DNA of 64,000 bases from JBQTGK01 sp052400665 (lineage in GTDB: Bacteria; Bacteroidota; Bacteroidia; Bacteroidales; Marinifilaceae), in assembly GCA_052400665.1 (NCBI GenBank), contig JBQTGK010000016.1; one strand, given 5' to 3'. This document shows, piece by piece, positions 27,869-36,780 of this stretch. A model generated the notes under the pieces. The model made no database searches. It saw nothing but the letters and a program-made list of their open reading frames with translations, and was not told the DNA's origin. A program made the position numbers and the translations under genes. The stretch's first letter is position 1. Each line of letters starts with the position of its first letter.

Positions 27869-28768
27869 TTAAGAGGTAAGTTCATGAAAAATATCTTCCA
27901 GATTTTTATTCTGAGATTTCATTTCCAGAATTACAAATTGATTTGCCACAGCAAAATTGAATATCTCTTTTCTGATGTCCTTATTCGATAGAAAATTGTA
28001 TTTATTTTCTCCCAAATAGGTAACTTCATCTAAACACTTAATCTGTTCAAGCTGAGCTAATGATACTTCTGTATCAAATTCAACACTAATAAATTTAGAT
28101 TCGATATTGGAGCTTAGGAATTCAATATTTTTATCTGCTACAAGTTTTCCTTTATTTACAATTAAAACACGCTGACAACAGGCTTCAACCTCTTGCATAA
28201 TGTGAGTCGAAAGCATTACTGTTTTCTCTTTACCAATATCCTGTATTAGTTTTCTAATTTCGATTAGCTGATTTGGATCTAATCCTGTTGTGGGTTCGTC
28301 TAAAATTAAAACTTTAGGATCGTGTAGTAAAGCCTGTGCAATACCTACCCGCTGACGATATCCTTTCGAAAGAGAAGCTATTTTTTTATTCTGTTCCAAG
28401 CCCAAACCGGTCAAATCAATCATTTCGGCAATTCTATTTTTCCTGATCTTACCCAATTTATATATCGATGCAACATAATCTAAATACTCCTTCACATACA
28501 TTTCCAAATAAAGGGGATTATGCTCTGGCAAATAACCAATTTGCTTTCTTACCTCCAGAGAATTTTCTTCTATATTAATGCCATTAAGTTCAACGATTCC
28601 TGAAGATTGAGGAATGTAACCTGTAATAATTTTCATCATCGTAGATTTTCCCGCCCCATTAGGACCCAAAAATCCTACAACCTGGCCCTCGTGAATTTCA
28701 AAACTAACATTATCGAGTGCTTTTTGTTTTCCGTATCGTTTGCTTACTTCCTGAACTTTTATCGACAT
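27869..28768 (-). CDS. gldA: GldA-type gliding-motility ABC transporter ATP-binding protein
   Basis: An ABC ATPase of 299 aa from the ATG at 28768; the TTG at 28786 adds six residues but looks less likely. Walker A GPNGAGKST, signature LSKGYRQRVGIAQ, Walker B VLILDEPTTGLD, H-loop STHIM. The C-terminal part (FISVEFDTEVSLAQLEQIK ... NLEDIFHELT) is that of the GldA/NatA group. GldA works with GldF and GldG in Bacteroidota gliding; gldFG are not next to it here, so a motility role is inferred from similarity. Confidence 0.85.
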   Translation of the reverse strand: MSIKVQEVSKRYGKQKALDNVSFEIHEGQVVGFLGPNGAGKSTMMKIITGYIPQSSGIVELNGINIEENSLEVRKQIGYLPEHNPLYLEMYVKEYLDYVASIYKLGKIRKNRIAEMIDLTGLGLEQNKKIASLSKGYRQRVGIAQALLHDPKVLILDEPTTGLDPNQLIEIRKLIQDIGKEKTVMLSTHIMQEVEACCQRVLIVNKGKLVADKNIEFLSSNIESKFISVEFDTEVSLAQLEQIKCLDEVTYLGENKYNFLSNKDIRKEIFNFAVANQFVILEMKSQNKNLEDIFHELTS

Positions 28769-28948
28769 ACAATAAATTATTGACAAGTACTTTTAAATAA
28801 AACGCCTCAAATACTTAGAGTTATAAGCACTTACTCGTTACACGTATTGTTTTAAAAAATATAAAATACCTGATTCCTACAATTTGAGCATGAATTTACT
28901 AATTCTTCTCTTCTTTTTCGAAAGAAATCATAATTCTTAATTAATAAC

Positions 28949-28956
28949 TACCTTTG
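28949..28956 (+). promoter_or_regulatory. -7 element of the ispG promoter
   Basis: TACCTTTG matches TAnnTTTG. No good -33 TTG at 19-20 bases. It overlaps the GTG at 28956, which therefore should not be transcribed; the start is set at ATG 28980, about 17 bases after the expected transcription start. Confidence 0.5.
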
Positions 28957-28979
28957 TGATTCAATTCAAATCAAAGGAA

Positions 28980-30941
28980 ATGAGTTTTTCACAGCATACA
29001 CAGTTTTGTAACGATCTTTTTAACTACACTCGTCGCAAATCGAGCGAAGTAAACATTGGAACGACTCCCCTGGGAGGAAAAAACCCTATTCAGGTTCAAT
29101 CGATGACCAACACCGATACAAATAACATTGAAGCCAGTGTTGAACAAACAATAAAAATGATTGAGTCGGGTGCTAAATATGTACGATTAACCGCCCAAGG
29201 GATTAAAGAGGCCGAGAGTTTAAAATTTATAAAAGCCGAATTGCTTAAAAAAGGCTATCATACACCTTTAGTGGCTGATATTCATTTTAATCCAAAGGCA
29301 GCTTCTATTGCTGCTAAATATGTTGATAAAGTTCGAATTAACCCTGGAAATTTTGTAGATAAACGAGCTGATTTTAAAAGTCAGGAATACAACGAAGCTC
29401 AATATCGTGAAGATCTGGAAAAAATTCGGGAGGCCTTTATTCCTTTTCTTACCATCTGTAAAGAGTTTAATACGGCCATTCGAATTGGAACCAATCATGG
29501 TTCTTTATCCGACCGGATAATGACTAAATATGGTGACACACCGCAGGGAATGGTTGAGTCGACATTAGAATTTTTACGCATTTGTAAAGAACAGAACTTT
29601 ATGGATGTTGCCATTTCTATTAAATCGAGCAATACGGTTATGATGGTAAAAACCGTTCGGTTATTGATTGTGGAAATGGAAAAAGAGAATATGAATTTTC
29701 CTTTACATTTAGGAGTAACCGAAGCTGGAGAAGGAGAAGATGGACGAATTAAATCGGCAGTAGGAACCGGAGCATTACTAAACGATGGCATTGGCGATAC
29801 CATAAGAATTTCTCTCACCGAAAATCCTGAGATTGAATCTCCCGTTGGAAAAAAACTGGTTGATTATGTACTCGAAAAAGAAAATCATACTTTAATTGCG
29901 CCCCTTAAAAATACAAATATAAACCTACTGGATTTTTATAAGCGAAACACGTGTATGGTTCAAAATATTGGTCGTAAAAAAGTTCCTGTAGTAATTTCTG
30001 ATTTAAGCCATGAGAAATTCCTAACCGCTGATTTACCCGAACAGGCAGGTTATGTACTTAATCAGGATAACTTTGAATGGGAAAAAGGAAAGCTTGCCGC
30101 CGATTTTATTTATGTAAACGGATATGACCCAATATTTGCTGACTATCCAAAAGATCTTAAACTAATTGTAGATCAGGAATGCTGGCAACAGACTGATCAG
30201 TTTACCGACAAATCGTACCCTTTATTTCAAAGTAAAGCGTTCATGCGTCTTAACCCATTGGCTTTTTGCTGCGATATTCATTTTGTAGAATGCTCGTATA
30301 GCGATCTTACCGACGAGTTTATTGCCAATGTAAATGCAAATAAAAAAGTAGTGCTCATCTGTAAATCGAATCATAAAAATGCATTTGCAGAACAAAGAGC
30401 ATTTGCTTTGCGCTTAATTGAGGCCAATTGCGATGCTCCAATTATTTTTAAAAGATATTTTCCGGAAGTACATCTGGAAGATCTGCAAATTAAAGCCTCT
30501 GCAGATTTAGGAGCTTTATTTTTCGATGGATTTGGCAATGGAATATCGATTAAAAACGACGGAAAACTCAATCCGAAAGATGTTCTGTCTACCGCTTTCG
30601 GAATATTGCAAGCTGCAAGAGTTCGAACCAGTAAAACTGAATTTGTATCCTGTCCGGGTTGCGGCAGAACTTTATTTAAATTACAAGATGTAGTTGCTCA
30701 GGTTAAAAGAGAATTTGCTCACCTAACACACTTAAAAATTGGGGTTATGGGATGCATTGTAAATGGTCCGGGCGAAATGGGAGATGTAGATTATGGTTAT
30801 GTAGGAGCAGGACCTGGAAAAGTATGGCTTTACAAAGGTCATGAAGTCGTTCGAAAAAATATTGCAAGCGATAAAGCGATTGAAGAGCTAAAAGAAATAA
30901 TTAAAAACAATGGCGATTGGATTAACGATAATAAAGAATAA
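28980..30941 (+). CDS. ispG: 4-hydroxy-3-methylbut-2-enyl-diphosphate synthase (IspG/GcpE), long form
   Basis: Iron-sulfur enzyme of the MEP isoprenoid pathway, about 653 aa. The N-terminal TIM barrel (about 25-290) has GKNPIQVQSMTNTDT and VADIHFNPKAA. The C-terminal sulfite-reductase-like domain carries the [4Fe-4S] cysteines in SCPGCGRTL and GVMGCIVNGPGEMGD. A roughly 260-residue insert between the two is the three-domain form of Bacteroidota, Chlamydiae and plants. ATG 28980 is preferred to GTG 28956 because the latter lies inside the promoter. Confidence 0.96.
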   Translation: MSFSQHTQFCNDLFNYTRRKSSEVNIGTTPLGGKNPIQVQSMTNTDTNNIEASVEQTIKMIESGAKYVRLTAQGIKEAESLKFIKAELLKKGYHTPLVADIHFNPKAASIAAKYVDKVRINPGNFVDKRADFKSQEYNEAQYREDLEKIREAFIPFLTICKEFNTAIRIGTNHGSLSDRIMTKYGDTPQGMVESTLEFLRICKEQNFMDVAISIKSSNTVMMVKTVRLLIVEMEKENMNFPLHLGVTEAGEGEDGRIKSAVGTGALLNDGIGDTIRISLTENPEIESPVGKKLVDYVLEKENHTLIAPLKNTNINLLDFYKRNTCMVQNIGRKKVPVVISDLSHEKFLTADLPEQAGYVLNQDNFEWEKGKLAADFIYVNGYDPIFADYPKDLKLIVDQECWQQTDQFTDKSYPLFQSKAFMRLNPLAFCCDIHFVECSYSDLTDEFIANVNANKKVVLICKSNHKNAFAEQRAFALRLIEANCDAPIIFKRYFPEVHLEDLQIKASADLGALFFDGFGNGISIKNDGKLNPKDVLSTAFGILQAARVRTSKTEFVSCPGCGRTLFKLQDVVAQVKREFAHLTHLKIGVMGCIVNGPGEMGDVDYGYVGAGPGKVWLYKGHEVVRKNIASDKAIEELKEIIKNNGDWINDNKE

Positions 30942-31011
30942 AAGATAAATTGATTTTTTTATTCACATAATTTTATAACTTGCACAACTACCTAATCATA
31001 AAATTATTAGT

Positions 31012-31797
31012 GTGAAGAAAAGAGTCCTACTTGTATTTTTCAGCTTCCTGATCTCATTCGCCTATGCCGATAAATTTGAATTAAGCGGAGTATATTTAGG
31101 AAAGAACTTGTATGTAATGAATAACTTTGCCGATTCGGGAGTTGGATTTTGCGTATACGAAATAACAATCAACGGACAAACTTCTTCAGACGAAATTAAC
31201 AGTAGTGCATTCGAAATCGATTTAGGGCAATTCAATTTTGAGTTTGGAGATAAAATAACAGTCATCCTCTACTATAAAAATGGATGCCTTCCCAAAATAA
31301 TGAATCCGGAAGTAATTCAGCCAACATCATCTTTTATCGTACAAAAATCAAACGTAGATGAGAATGGCACCCTACATTGGACAACTTCTAATGAAATAGG
31401 ATCGATACCATTTATTGTACAGCAATTTAGATGGAACAAATGGATTACTGTTGGTAAAATAGATGGCAAAGGAAATCGTAAAAGCAATGAGTATGAAGTA
31501 AATGTTCGACTGCATTTTGGTAAAAATAGTTTTCGATTATGCCAGATCGACTACAGTGGAATACCCCGATATTCTTCACCAATCATCTATCAGTCGAAAC
31601 AAAAAAAAGTTAGCTATGGCCCTGAAAAAATAAAAGATGTTTTACTGTTTTCAGACTCGACTTTATATGAAATATATGATAGCTATGGGGCTATTATTTT
31701 AAAAGGCTATGGGGCTAAAATCAATTTAAAAGGTCATCAATCTGGCTTGTACTATATAAATTACGATAATAGCATGGACAGTTTCAAAAAAAGATAA
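31012..31797 (+). CDS. Secreted protein of unknown function, T9SS-tail-like C-terminus
   Basis: A 261-aa protein with signal peptide (VLLVFFSFLISFAYA, GTG start at 31012). The body is beta-rich: about 25-110 (GVYLGKNLYVMNNF, GFCVYEITING), then a fibronectin-like part (about 118-195, LHWTTSNEIGSIPFIVQQF). The end (YEIYDSYGAIILKGYGAKINLKGHQSGLYYINY) resembles type IX secretion sorting domains, but the final KFIKR-type motif is loose (DSFKKR). Similar proteins in Bacteroidota are uncharacterised. It follows ispG by 70 bases. Confidence 0.75.
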   Translation: MKKRVLLVFFSFLISFAYADKFELSGVYLGKNLYVMNNFADSGVGFCVYEITINGQTSSDEINSSAFEIDLGQFNFEFGDKITVILYYKNGCLPKIMNPEVIQPTSSFIVQKSNVDENGTLHWTTSNEIGSIPFIVQQFRWNKWITVGKIDGKGNRKSNEYEVNVRLHFGKNSFRLCQIDYSGIPRYSSPIIYQSKQKKVSYGPEKIKDVLLFSDSTLYEIYDSYGAIILKGYGAKINLKGHQSGLYYINYDNSMDSFKKR

Positions 31798-31802
31798 CCG
31801 AT

Positions 31803-32435
31803 CTAACTCCTCTCAAATAAATCTAATACTGTTTCCCCATTCTCCAAATCCAGAAAATGTGCCTTCATTCCTACCGATCTTGCTCCTTCAACATTTGCGA
31901 TCATGTCATCGATAAATAAAGTATCCCCGGCTACTAAACCTTCCATTTCCAAAACTGTAGAATAAATCTTAGGATCAGGTTTACGAAGCCCCATATTATG
32001 CGAGTAATAATCATTTTCAAAAAAGTCGGACAAACAAACCCCATGAGTCTCTTTAATTTTTCGCATATAAGCAGTCCAATGAATGATGTTTGTATTGCTT
32101 AATAGAAACAATCTATGGCTCTTTTTTAATTGCTTTAAAAGCTCTAATCTCTCAAAAGGAAGATCAAGTAACATGGAATTCCAGGCTAAATCAATCTCTT
32201 CATCGCTTACTTTTCGACTAATATGCTTACGAATTTCGAATCTAAATTGGTCGGCACTACTAATTCCTTTTTCAAGTTTATCGAATAAACCATTTTTTTG
32301 ATATTCACTCTTTATTAAGCGAACATCCTCTAAACCAATTTGCTGAAAACTGTCAACTGCCTTTTGAGGATCAATATTCATAAGAACACCTCCGAAATCG
32401 AAGATTATATTGGGGATTGAATTGTATTTTTGCAT
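31803..32435 (-). CDS. HAD-superfamily phosphatase
   Basis: A 210-aa haloacid-dehalogenase-type hydrolase, subfamily IA (YihX-like). Motif I is IIFDFGGVLMNID (the second nucleophile-region Asp is replaced by Gly, as in other FDxGGV members), motif II LLSNTN, motif III Lys in GLRKPDPKIY, motif IV DTLFIDDMIANVEGA. Probably acts on a small phosphorylated metabolite; the substrate cannot be read. It is convergent with the secreted protein gene, 5 bases apart. Confidence 0.92.
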   Translation of the reverse strand: MQKYNSIPNIIFDFGGVLMNIDPQKAVDSFQQIGLEDVRLIKSEYQKNGLFDKLEKGISSADQFRFEIRKHISRKVSDEEIDLAWNSMLLDLPFERLELLKQLKKSHRLFLLSNTNIIHWTAYMRKIKETHGVCLSDFFENDYYSHNMGLRKPDPKIYSTVLEMEGLVAGDTLFIDDMIANVEGARSVGMKAHFLDLENGETVLDLFERS

Positions 32436-32452
32436 AAATTTTTTCTCTTATT

Positions 32453-32469
32453 TATTGAATTATTCAATA
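32453..32469. repeat. 17-bp palindrome in the HAD gene upstream region
   Basis: TATTGAAT, a central T and ATTCAATA form a perfect dyad 18 bases before the HAD start codon. Could be an operator or a leader hairpin; AT-rich, so chance is possible. Confidence 0.35.
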
Positions 32470-32535
32470 CAAATATGTAATATTGCACACCGAAAACAAA
32501 GACAAAACATCAGTTTTATTTTCTTTGTTTTTCGA

Positions 32536-32609
32536 GGGCCTATAGCTCAGCTGGTTAGAGCACCTGACTCATAATCAGGGGGTCCATGGTTCAAGCCCAT
32601 GTGGGCCCA
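32536..32609 (+). tRNA. tRNA with CAU anticodon (Ile2 or elongator Met)
   Basis: A complete cloverleaf: acceptor GGGCCTA/TGGGCCC, D arm GCTCAGCTGGTTAGAGC, anticodon stem CCTGA/TCAGG around loop CTCATAA, T arm with GGTTCAAGCC. Discriminator A; CCA is not encoded. C4-G69 and C5-G68, identity elements for the lysidine-modified isoleucine tRNA, favour Ile2 over Met, but TilS recognition was not tested. Confidence 0.95.
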
Positions 32610-32620
32610 CCCCCAATAAA

Positions 32621-32652
32621 AACACCCAATTTAACGATTGGGTGTTTTTTTT
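32621..32652 (+). terminator. Terminator of the tRNA gene
   Basis: AACACCCAAT (32621-32630), loop, ATTGGGTGTT (32637-32646), then a run of eight T. It begins 12 bases after the tRNA. Confidence 0.9.
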
Positions 32653-32669
32653 ATGCAATACACGCAATA

Positions 32670-32915
32670 CTACATTGCAACAACTAATCCGAAATCATGC
32701 TTACAAAGCATTTTTGCACTTCTTTTATCGGCCTGATAGATTTTAATAAGCATTCCTTTGTTCGCGCAACAAATTTCTACACTTTTGGCTACTGCCGCAA
32801 AATAGTGCTCACGAACAAAAACATCGATCCAATAGACCGTGACAAAACGAATCAGGTACAAACCTTCTTTGTTGTGAATTGAAAATCGAGGAAAACTAAT
32901 TTATGGTTTTGACTT
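32670..32915 (-). pseudogene. RAYT (REP-associated transposase) 5' remnant, copy A of the island-flanking repeat
   Basis: The frame reads HNKEGLYLIRFVTVYWIDVF, which lines up with the start of REP-associated tyrosine transposases (usual form NxEGxYFITFTVVxWIDVFTR), followed by a helix (EHYFAAVAKSVEICCANKG) and then unrelated codons to a TAG. An in-frame TAA precedes it, and the HUH motif and catalytic Tyr are missing. Bases 32746-32915 are repeated at 43044-43214. Confidence 0.65.
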
Positions 32916-32938
32916 AAAACATTGTAAGTAACACTTTT

Positions 32939-35836
32939 CTACCCCACCATGCCATGAACAAAAACCTCCACAAATTCTTTCATTCGGTTAAGGATTCTTA
33001 CGCCTATTTCTCTTGCTTTCAATATGCTAGGTCTGTGGTCTAAACATTTAAAAACATCATCGCGAATGGGTTCTTGTCCGCTATAGATATAGGTATCGAT
33101 TAAGGATTTAAACTGAGCTTTATCCAGACTTTCGTCTTCGCAGATTTTACCCAAAGCCAATACTTTTTGGTCTTGCCAATATTGATCAAACGCCTCTTCT
33201 ATCTTATCAGCATCGTGAATCGCCGGCAGATTCTCTTCAATAAATTTTTCGATGAGTTCTCGTTTGCTACGCAGCATCACATCGCCCCCCAGTAAATCGA
33301 CAATGGCTTTTTTCTGAGCTTTGGCACTCGTTGGATCGCTAAGCTTTAACTTAGCTAGTAGCTTAATGATATAGGCCACATTCACACGATCTCTGTGGAT
33401 CAATTCCAATTCAAAATCGATATCATCTAAAATCGAAACCTTTTCTTTTTGCTTCTCCCGTTTTACCTTTTCGTACAAATCGAGATACTTGCTTTTGTAG
33501 TCTTCGTACTCCTGCTCATCCAAAGGCAAATCGTCCCAATCGAAATCGGTATACGATTGCAGAACATTGAGGTTACGCATCAGTCTTCGGAAGGCTTGCA
33601 CAAAAGCAGCTTCCTCTTCTTCGCTTTCTAGTTCGTTTACAGATTGGTAGCTAGGTACTATTTCTTTTAAACCTTTAAACGCCTCATCAAACTGCTTAGC
33701 GATATCCTTATATTCGGGCATCACAACCACTTCGATAGCCTCTTTATTCGAAAACAAAGTGATGGCATCGTCGGTAGCTTGTTTCAAATTACGGAAACAC
33801 AATATATTACCTTGCGACTTTTGCTCGCCAAAAATACGATTGGTACGCGAGAAGGCTTGTATTAAACCATGTTGCTTTAGGTTCTTATCCACATACAAGG
33901 TGTTGACCTTTTTCGCATCAAAACCCGTTAACATCATGCCAACAACAATAACAAGGTCTAATCGATCTTTTTCATCGTTAAATGTGGTTTTCTCTCTATC
34001 CTTTAAACGCTTGCTGATGTCTTTAAAATAGCCTTCGAAAAGCTTAGAGTCCTTAGTGGTATAGTTGGTGTTGTACATTTTGTTGTAATCCCCAACAAAG
34101 CTTTCCAGCTTATCTCTTGAGTGGCTCGATTGATATGCCACCTGTGCTTCAGCAGCCTGAGCAAATTCAAAATCAGGCAAATAATCCTGGGCATTTTCAT
34201 CCTCCTCGTTGGCTCCATAGGTAAAAATGGTGGCAATGCGCAAATCGTGCTCTCCTGCCAATTTTTTTTGTTGGAATAGCTCATAATAGGCAATGGCTGC
34301 ATCGATATCGCTTACCGCAAAAATGGCGGAGTAGTCTTTACTAAAGGTTTTTCTATTGTGATTGGCAATAATGTAATCGACAACACTTTCGAGATATTGA
34401 GGATCTTCAAAAACTTCTTTTTTATTGATATCTTCAACCATTTGGTCGAACTGTGGTTTGTTTTTATGCTTAAAAACGCTGTAATATTCTATACCAAATT
34501 TCAAGACGTTTTCGTCGCGTATGGCATCGGTAATCACATATTTGTGCAAGCACTTGCCAAATAAATCTTTGGTGGTTCGCTTTCCCTTATCATTTTTAGA
34601 TGCATTCTCAGCAAAAATAGGTGTTCCTGTAAAACCAAACAATTGGCTCCTGGCAAAGAATTTGGTAATTCTCTCGTGGGTTTCGCCAAACTGAGAACGG
34701 TGACATTCGTCGAATATGAAAACTAAACGCTCCTTTTTCAGATGCGCCAATTGCTTAGCGTAACGATCCGAAATGGCATTGTTAAGTTTCTGAATGGTGG
34801 TAATAATTAAATCGGATTCTTTGCGTACGCCCTTTTTATCTTTAAACTTGCCCAAAAACTGATTCACCAAGCTGGTGGTGTTGTCCGTAGAGTCAACACT
34901 TCCTTCCTTAAAAGAATTGAACTCCTGCATGGTTTGATAATCCAAATCCTTACGATCGACCACAAACACCACTTTGTACACCTCGGGCAAATCCATTAAA
35001 ATCTGACTGGTTTTAAACGAAGTTAAGGTTTTACCCGAACCTGTGGTGTGCCAGATGTAGGCATTATCGGTACAGGTTTTTACCTGCTTAATTAAGGCCT
35101 CGGTAGCAAAGTACTGGTAAGGCCTTAGCACCATTAACACCTTATGCGTTTCGTTGATAACAATGTAGTTGGCAATCATTTTACCCAGATGATCGGGATT
35201 GAGGAATGCAGCAGCAAAAGCATCCAACTCGGTAATGTTTTTGTTGTTGGCATCGGCCCAAAAGAAGGTTTGTTTGACCGATTGCAATTCGTTATTGGCT
35301 AAGTACTTGGTGTTTGCGCCATTGCTAATTACAAACAACTGTACATACTGAAACAAGGCATGATTGCTCCAAAACGAATGTTTTTGGTAACGATTAATTT
35401 GATTAAAGGCTTCTTTAATTTCCAGACCTCTGCGCTTGAGTTCTATTTGAACCAGTGGCAAACCATTCACCAACAAGGTAACATCGTAGCGGTTTTTAAA
35501 AGAGCCCTCTTGCGATACCTGATTGGTTACCTGAAATAGGTTCTTGTTCCAGTTTTCGGAATCGAAAAAGCGAACATAGGCAATTTCGCCATTGTCCTGG
35601 GTAAAGCTGAATCTATCTCGTAGGGTTTTGGCTTTTTCGAACACATTACCTTTTGCCAAATGGTTTAGGATGCCGTCGAATTCCTTATCGGTATAGCTGG
35701 CTTTATTAAAAGCTTCTAGCTGACTCTTTAAATTAGACACAAGTACATCACCATCCATTACTTTAACAGATTGGTAGCCTAAATCAACTAATTGTTTGAT
35801 TAGTTTATTTTCTAATATAGCTTCTGATTGGTGCAT
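32939..35836 (-). CDS. hsdR: Type I restriction enzyme, R (nuclease/translocase) subunit
   Basis: A 965-aa HsdR. The N-terminal PD-(D/E)xK nuclease (about 1-200) shows YDVTLLVNGLPLVQIELKRRG. The SF2 translocase follows with the Walker A IWHTTGSGKTLTS, DEAD-type box VFIFDECHRSQFG, motif III FGFTGTP and motif VI QAFSRTNR. The C-terminal helical region (about 740-960) binds the methylase core. The gene is intact, so restriction should work with HsdM and HsdS. It is the last gene of the locus on the minus strand, separated from hsdS by the Fic gene, the REP array and the GIY-YIG gene. Confidence 0.96.
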   Translation of the reverse strand: MHQSEAILENKLIKQLVDLGYQSVKVMDGDVLVSNLKSQLEAFNKASYTDKEFDGILNHLAKGNVFEKAKTLRDRFSFTQDNGEIAYVRFFDSENWNKNLFQVTNQVSQEGSFKNRYDVTLLVNGLPLVQIELKRRGLEIKEAFNQINRYQKHSFWSNHALFQYVQLFVISNGANTKYLANNELQSVKQTFFWADANNKNITELDAFAAAFLNPDHLGKMIANYIVINETHKVLMVLRPYQYFATEALIKQVKTCTDNAYIWHTTGSGKTLTSFKTSQILMDLPEVYKVVFVVDRKDLDYQTMQEFNSFKEGSVDSTDNTTSLVNQFLGKFKDKKGVRKESDLIITTIQKLNNAISDRYAKQLAHLKKERLVFIFDECHRSQFGETHERITKFFARSQLFGFTGTPIFAENASKNDKGKRTTKDLFGKCLHKYVITDAIRDENVLKFGIEYYSVFKHKNKPQFDQMVEDINKKEVFEDPQYLESVVDYIIANHNRKTFSKDYSAIFAVSDIDAAIAYYELFQQKKLAGEHDLRIATIFTYGANEEDENAQDYLPDFEFAQAAEAQVAYQSSHSRDKLESFVGDYNKMYNTNYTTKDSKLFEGYFKDISKRLKDREKTTFNDEKDRLDLVIVVGMMLTGFDAKKVNTLYVDKNLKQHGLIQAFSRTNRIFGEQKSQGNILCFRNLKQATDDAITLFSNKEAIEVVVMPEYKDIAKQFDEAFKGLKEIVPSYQSVNELESEEEEAAFVQAFRRLMRNLNVLQSYTDFDWDDLPLDEQEYEDYKSKYLDLYEKVKREKQKEKVSILDDIDFELELIHRDRVNVAYIIKLLAKLKLSDPTSAKAQKKAIVDLLGGDVMLRSKRELIEKFIEENLPAIHDADKIEEAFDQYWQDQKVLALGKICEDESLDKAQFKSLIDTYIYSGQEPIRDDVFKCLDHRPSILKAREIGVRILNRMKEFVEVFVHGMVG

Positions 35837-35843
35837 AAATTGT

Positions 35844-36134
35844 TTACATTATGTTTTCGTATAAATCCTGCCAATTGGGATTTATACTTTCAATACATTC
35901 TATTTTTTTTGCCCTACTGCCTGCCTTTAATTGTTTTTCTCTACTTATAGCATCGCCTATCGTTTGAAATGTTTCATAATACACTAGCTTACTCAAATTA
36001 TACCTTGCTGTAAACGATTTTTTGTCGAGCTTTTCTTTATGCTGTGCTATACGCTCTTGCAAATTAGCAGTTACCCCAACATAAAGCGTGGTGTTATTTT
36101 TATTAGTTAGTATGTATACGAATCCTTGTTTCAT
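35844..36134 (-). CDS. GIY-YIG superfamily nuclease-like protein
   Basis: A 96-aa single-domain protein of the UPF0213/YhbQ type: FVYILTNKNNTTLYVGVTANLQERIAQH (the GIY and YIG strands appear as VYI and YVG, followed by the Arg helix) and SREKQLKAGSRAKKIECIESIN with the catalytic-type Glu. Its end is 8 bases upstream of the hsdR start. The role of these small proteins is not established; a link to REP elements, which lie just upstream here, is only positional. Confidence 0.9.
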   Translation of the reverse strand: MKQGFVYILTNKNNTTLYVGVTANLQERIAQHKEKLDKKSFTARYNLSKLVYYETFQTIGDAISREKQLKAGSRAKKIECIESINPNWQDLYENIM

Positions 36135-36147
36135 TTTTTTTCCTTTC

Positions 36148-36748
36148 TGTCATTACGAGGTACGAAGCAATCTCTTTATTCTTTACTAACGGATTGCCGC
36201 GCTCGTTCCTCCTTCGCTGTCATTGCGAGGTACGAAGCAATCTCTTTATTCTTTGCTAACGGATTGCCGCAGTCGTTCCTCCTTCGCAATGACGGTTAAT
36301 TTGTATGTCATTGCGAGGTACGAAGCAATCTCTTAACTATTGCTAACGGATTGCCGCAGTCGTTCCTCCTTCGCAATGACGGGTAATTTGCACTGTCATT
36401 GCGAACGCAGTGAAGCAATCTCATTCCTTTTGCTAACGGATTGCCACAGTCGTTCCTCCTTCGCAATGACGGGTAATTTGTATGTCATTGCAAGGCGCTA
36501 AGCAATCTCTTTATTCTTTGCTAACGGATTGCCGCAGTCGTTCCTCCTTCGCAATGACGGGTAATTTGCACTGTCATTGCGAACGCAGTGAAGCAATNNN
36601 NNNNNNNNNNNNNNNNNNNNNNNNNNNNNNNNNNNNNNNNNNNNNNNNNNNNNNNNNNNNNNNNNNNNNNNNNNNNNNNNNNNNNNNNNNNNNCAATCTC
36701 ATTCCTTTTGCGAACAGATTGCCGCGCTCGTTCCTCACTCGCAATGAC
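36148..36748. repeat. Array of REP-like imperfect palindromes
   Basis: At least six units of about 77 bases (starts near 36148, 36218, 36306, 36394, 36484 and 36572), spaced 70-90 bases apart, then the assembly gap and a final half unit. Each begins TCATTGCGAGGTACGAAGCA or TCATTGCGAACGCAGTGAAG, continues GCAATCTC, and returns as GGATTGC ... CGTTCCTCCTTCGCAATGAC, so each can fold as one hairpin. Units alternate between the two left-end types. This is the class of dispersed palindromes mobilised by RAYT transposases; a RAYT gene lies 3.1 kb away. Confidence 0.85.
36598..36693. other. Assembly gap (96 N) inside the REP array
   Basis: A run of N at the point where two near-identical repeat units meet (AAGCAAT before, CAATCTC after). 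The true number of units, and whether anything else is inserted, cannot be read. Confidence 0.99.
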
Positions 36749-36780
36749 GGGTTAATAATTCACAACTCATAACTCAAATC

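Noticed and set aside
27847..27870. Hairpin at the gldA stop codon
   Set aside because: The 8-bp AT-rich stem overlaps the stop and has no T tract, so a terminator call is not supported.
32536..32609. The tRNA gene as attachment site of the RM island
   Set aside because: The repeat flanking the island starts 136 bases after the tRNA and no copy of the tRNA 3' end is seen at the right border; no integrase gene is present.
36148..36748. Repeat array resembling a CRISPR
   Set aside because: Units are about 77-base palindromes with nearly constant short linkers, no unique spacers of even size and no cas genes.
36482..36772. 96-codon plus-strand ORF across the N gap
   Set aside because: It consists of REP units and undefined bases; not a gene.
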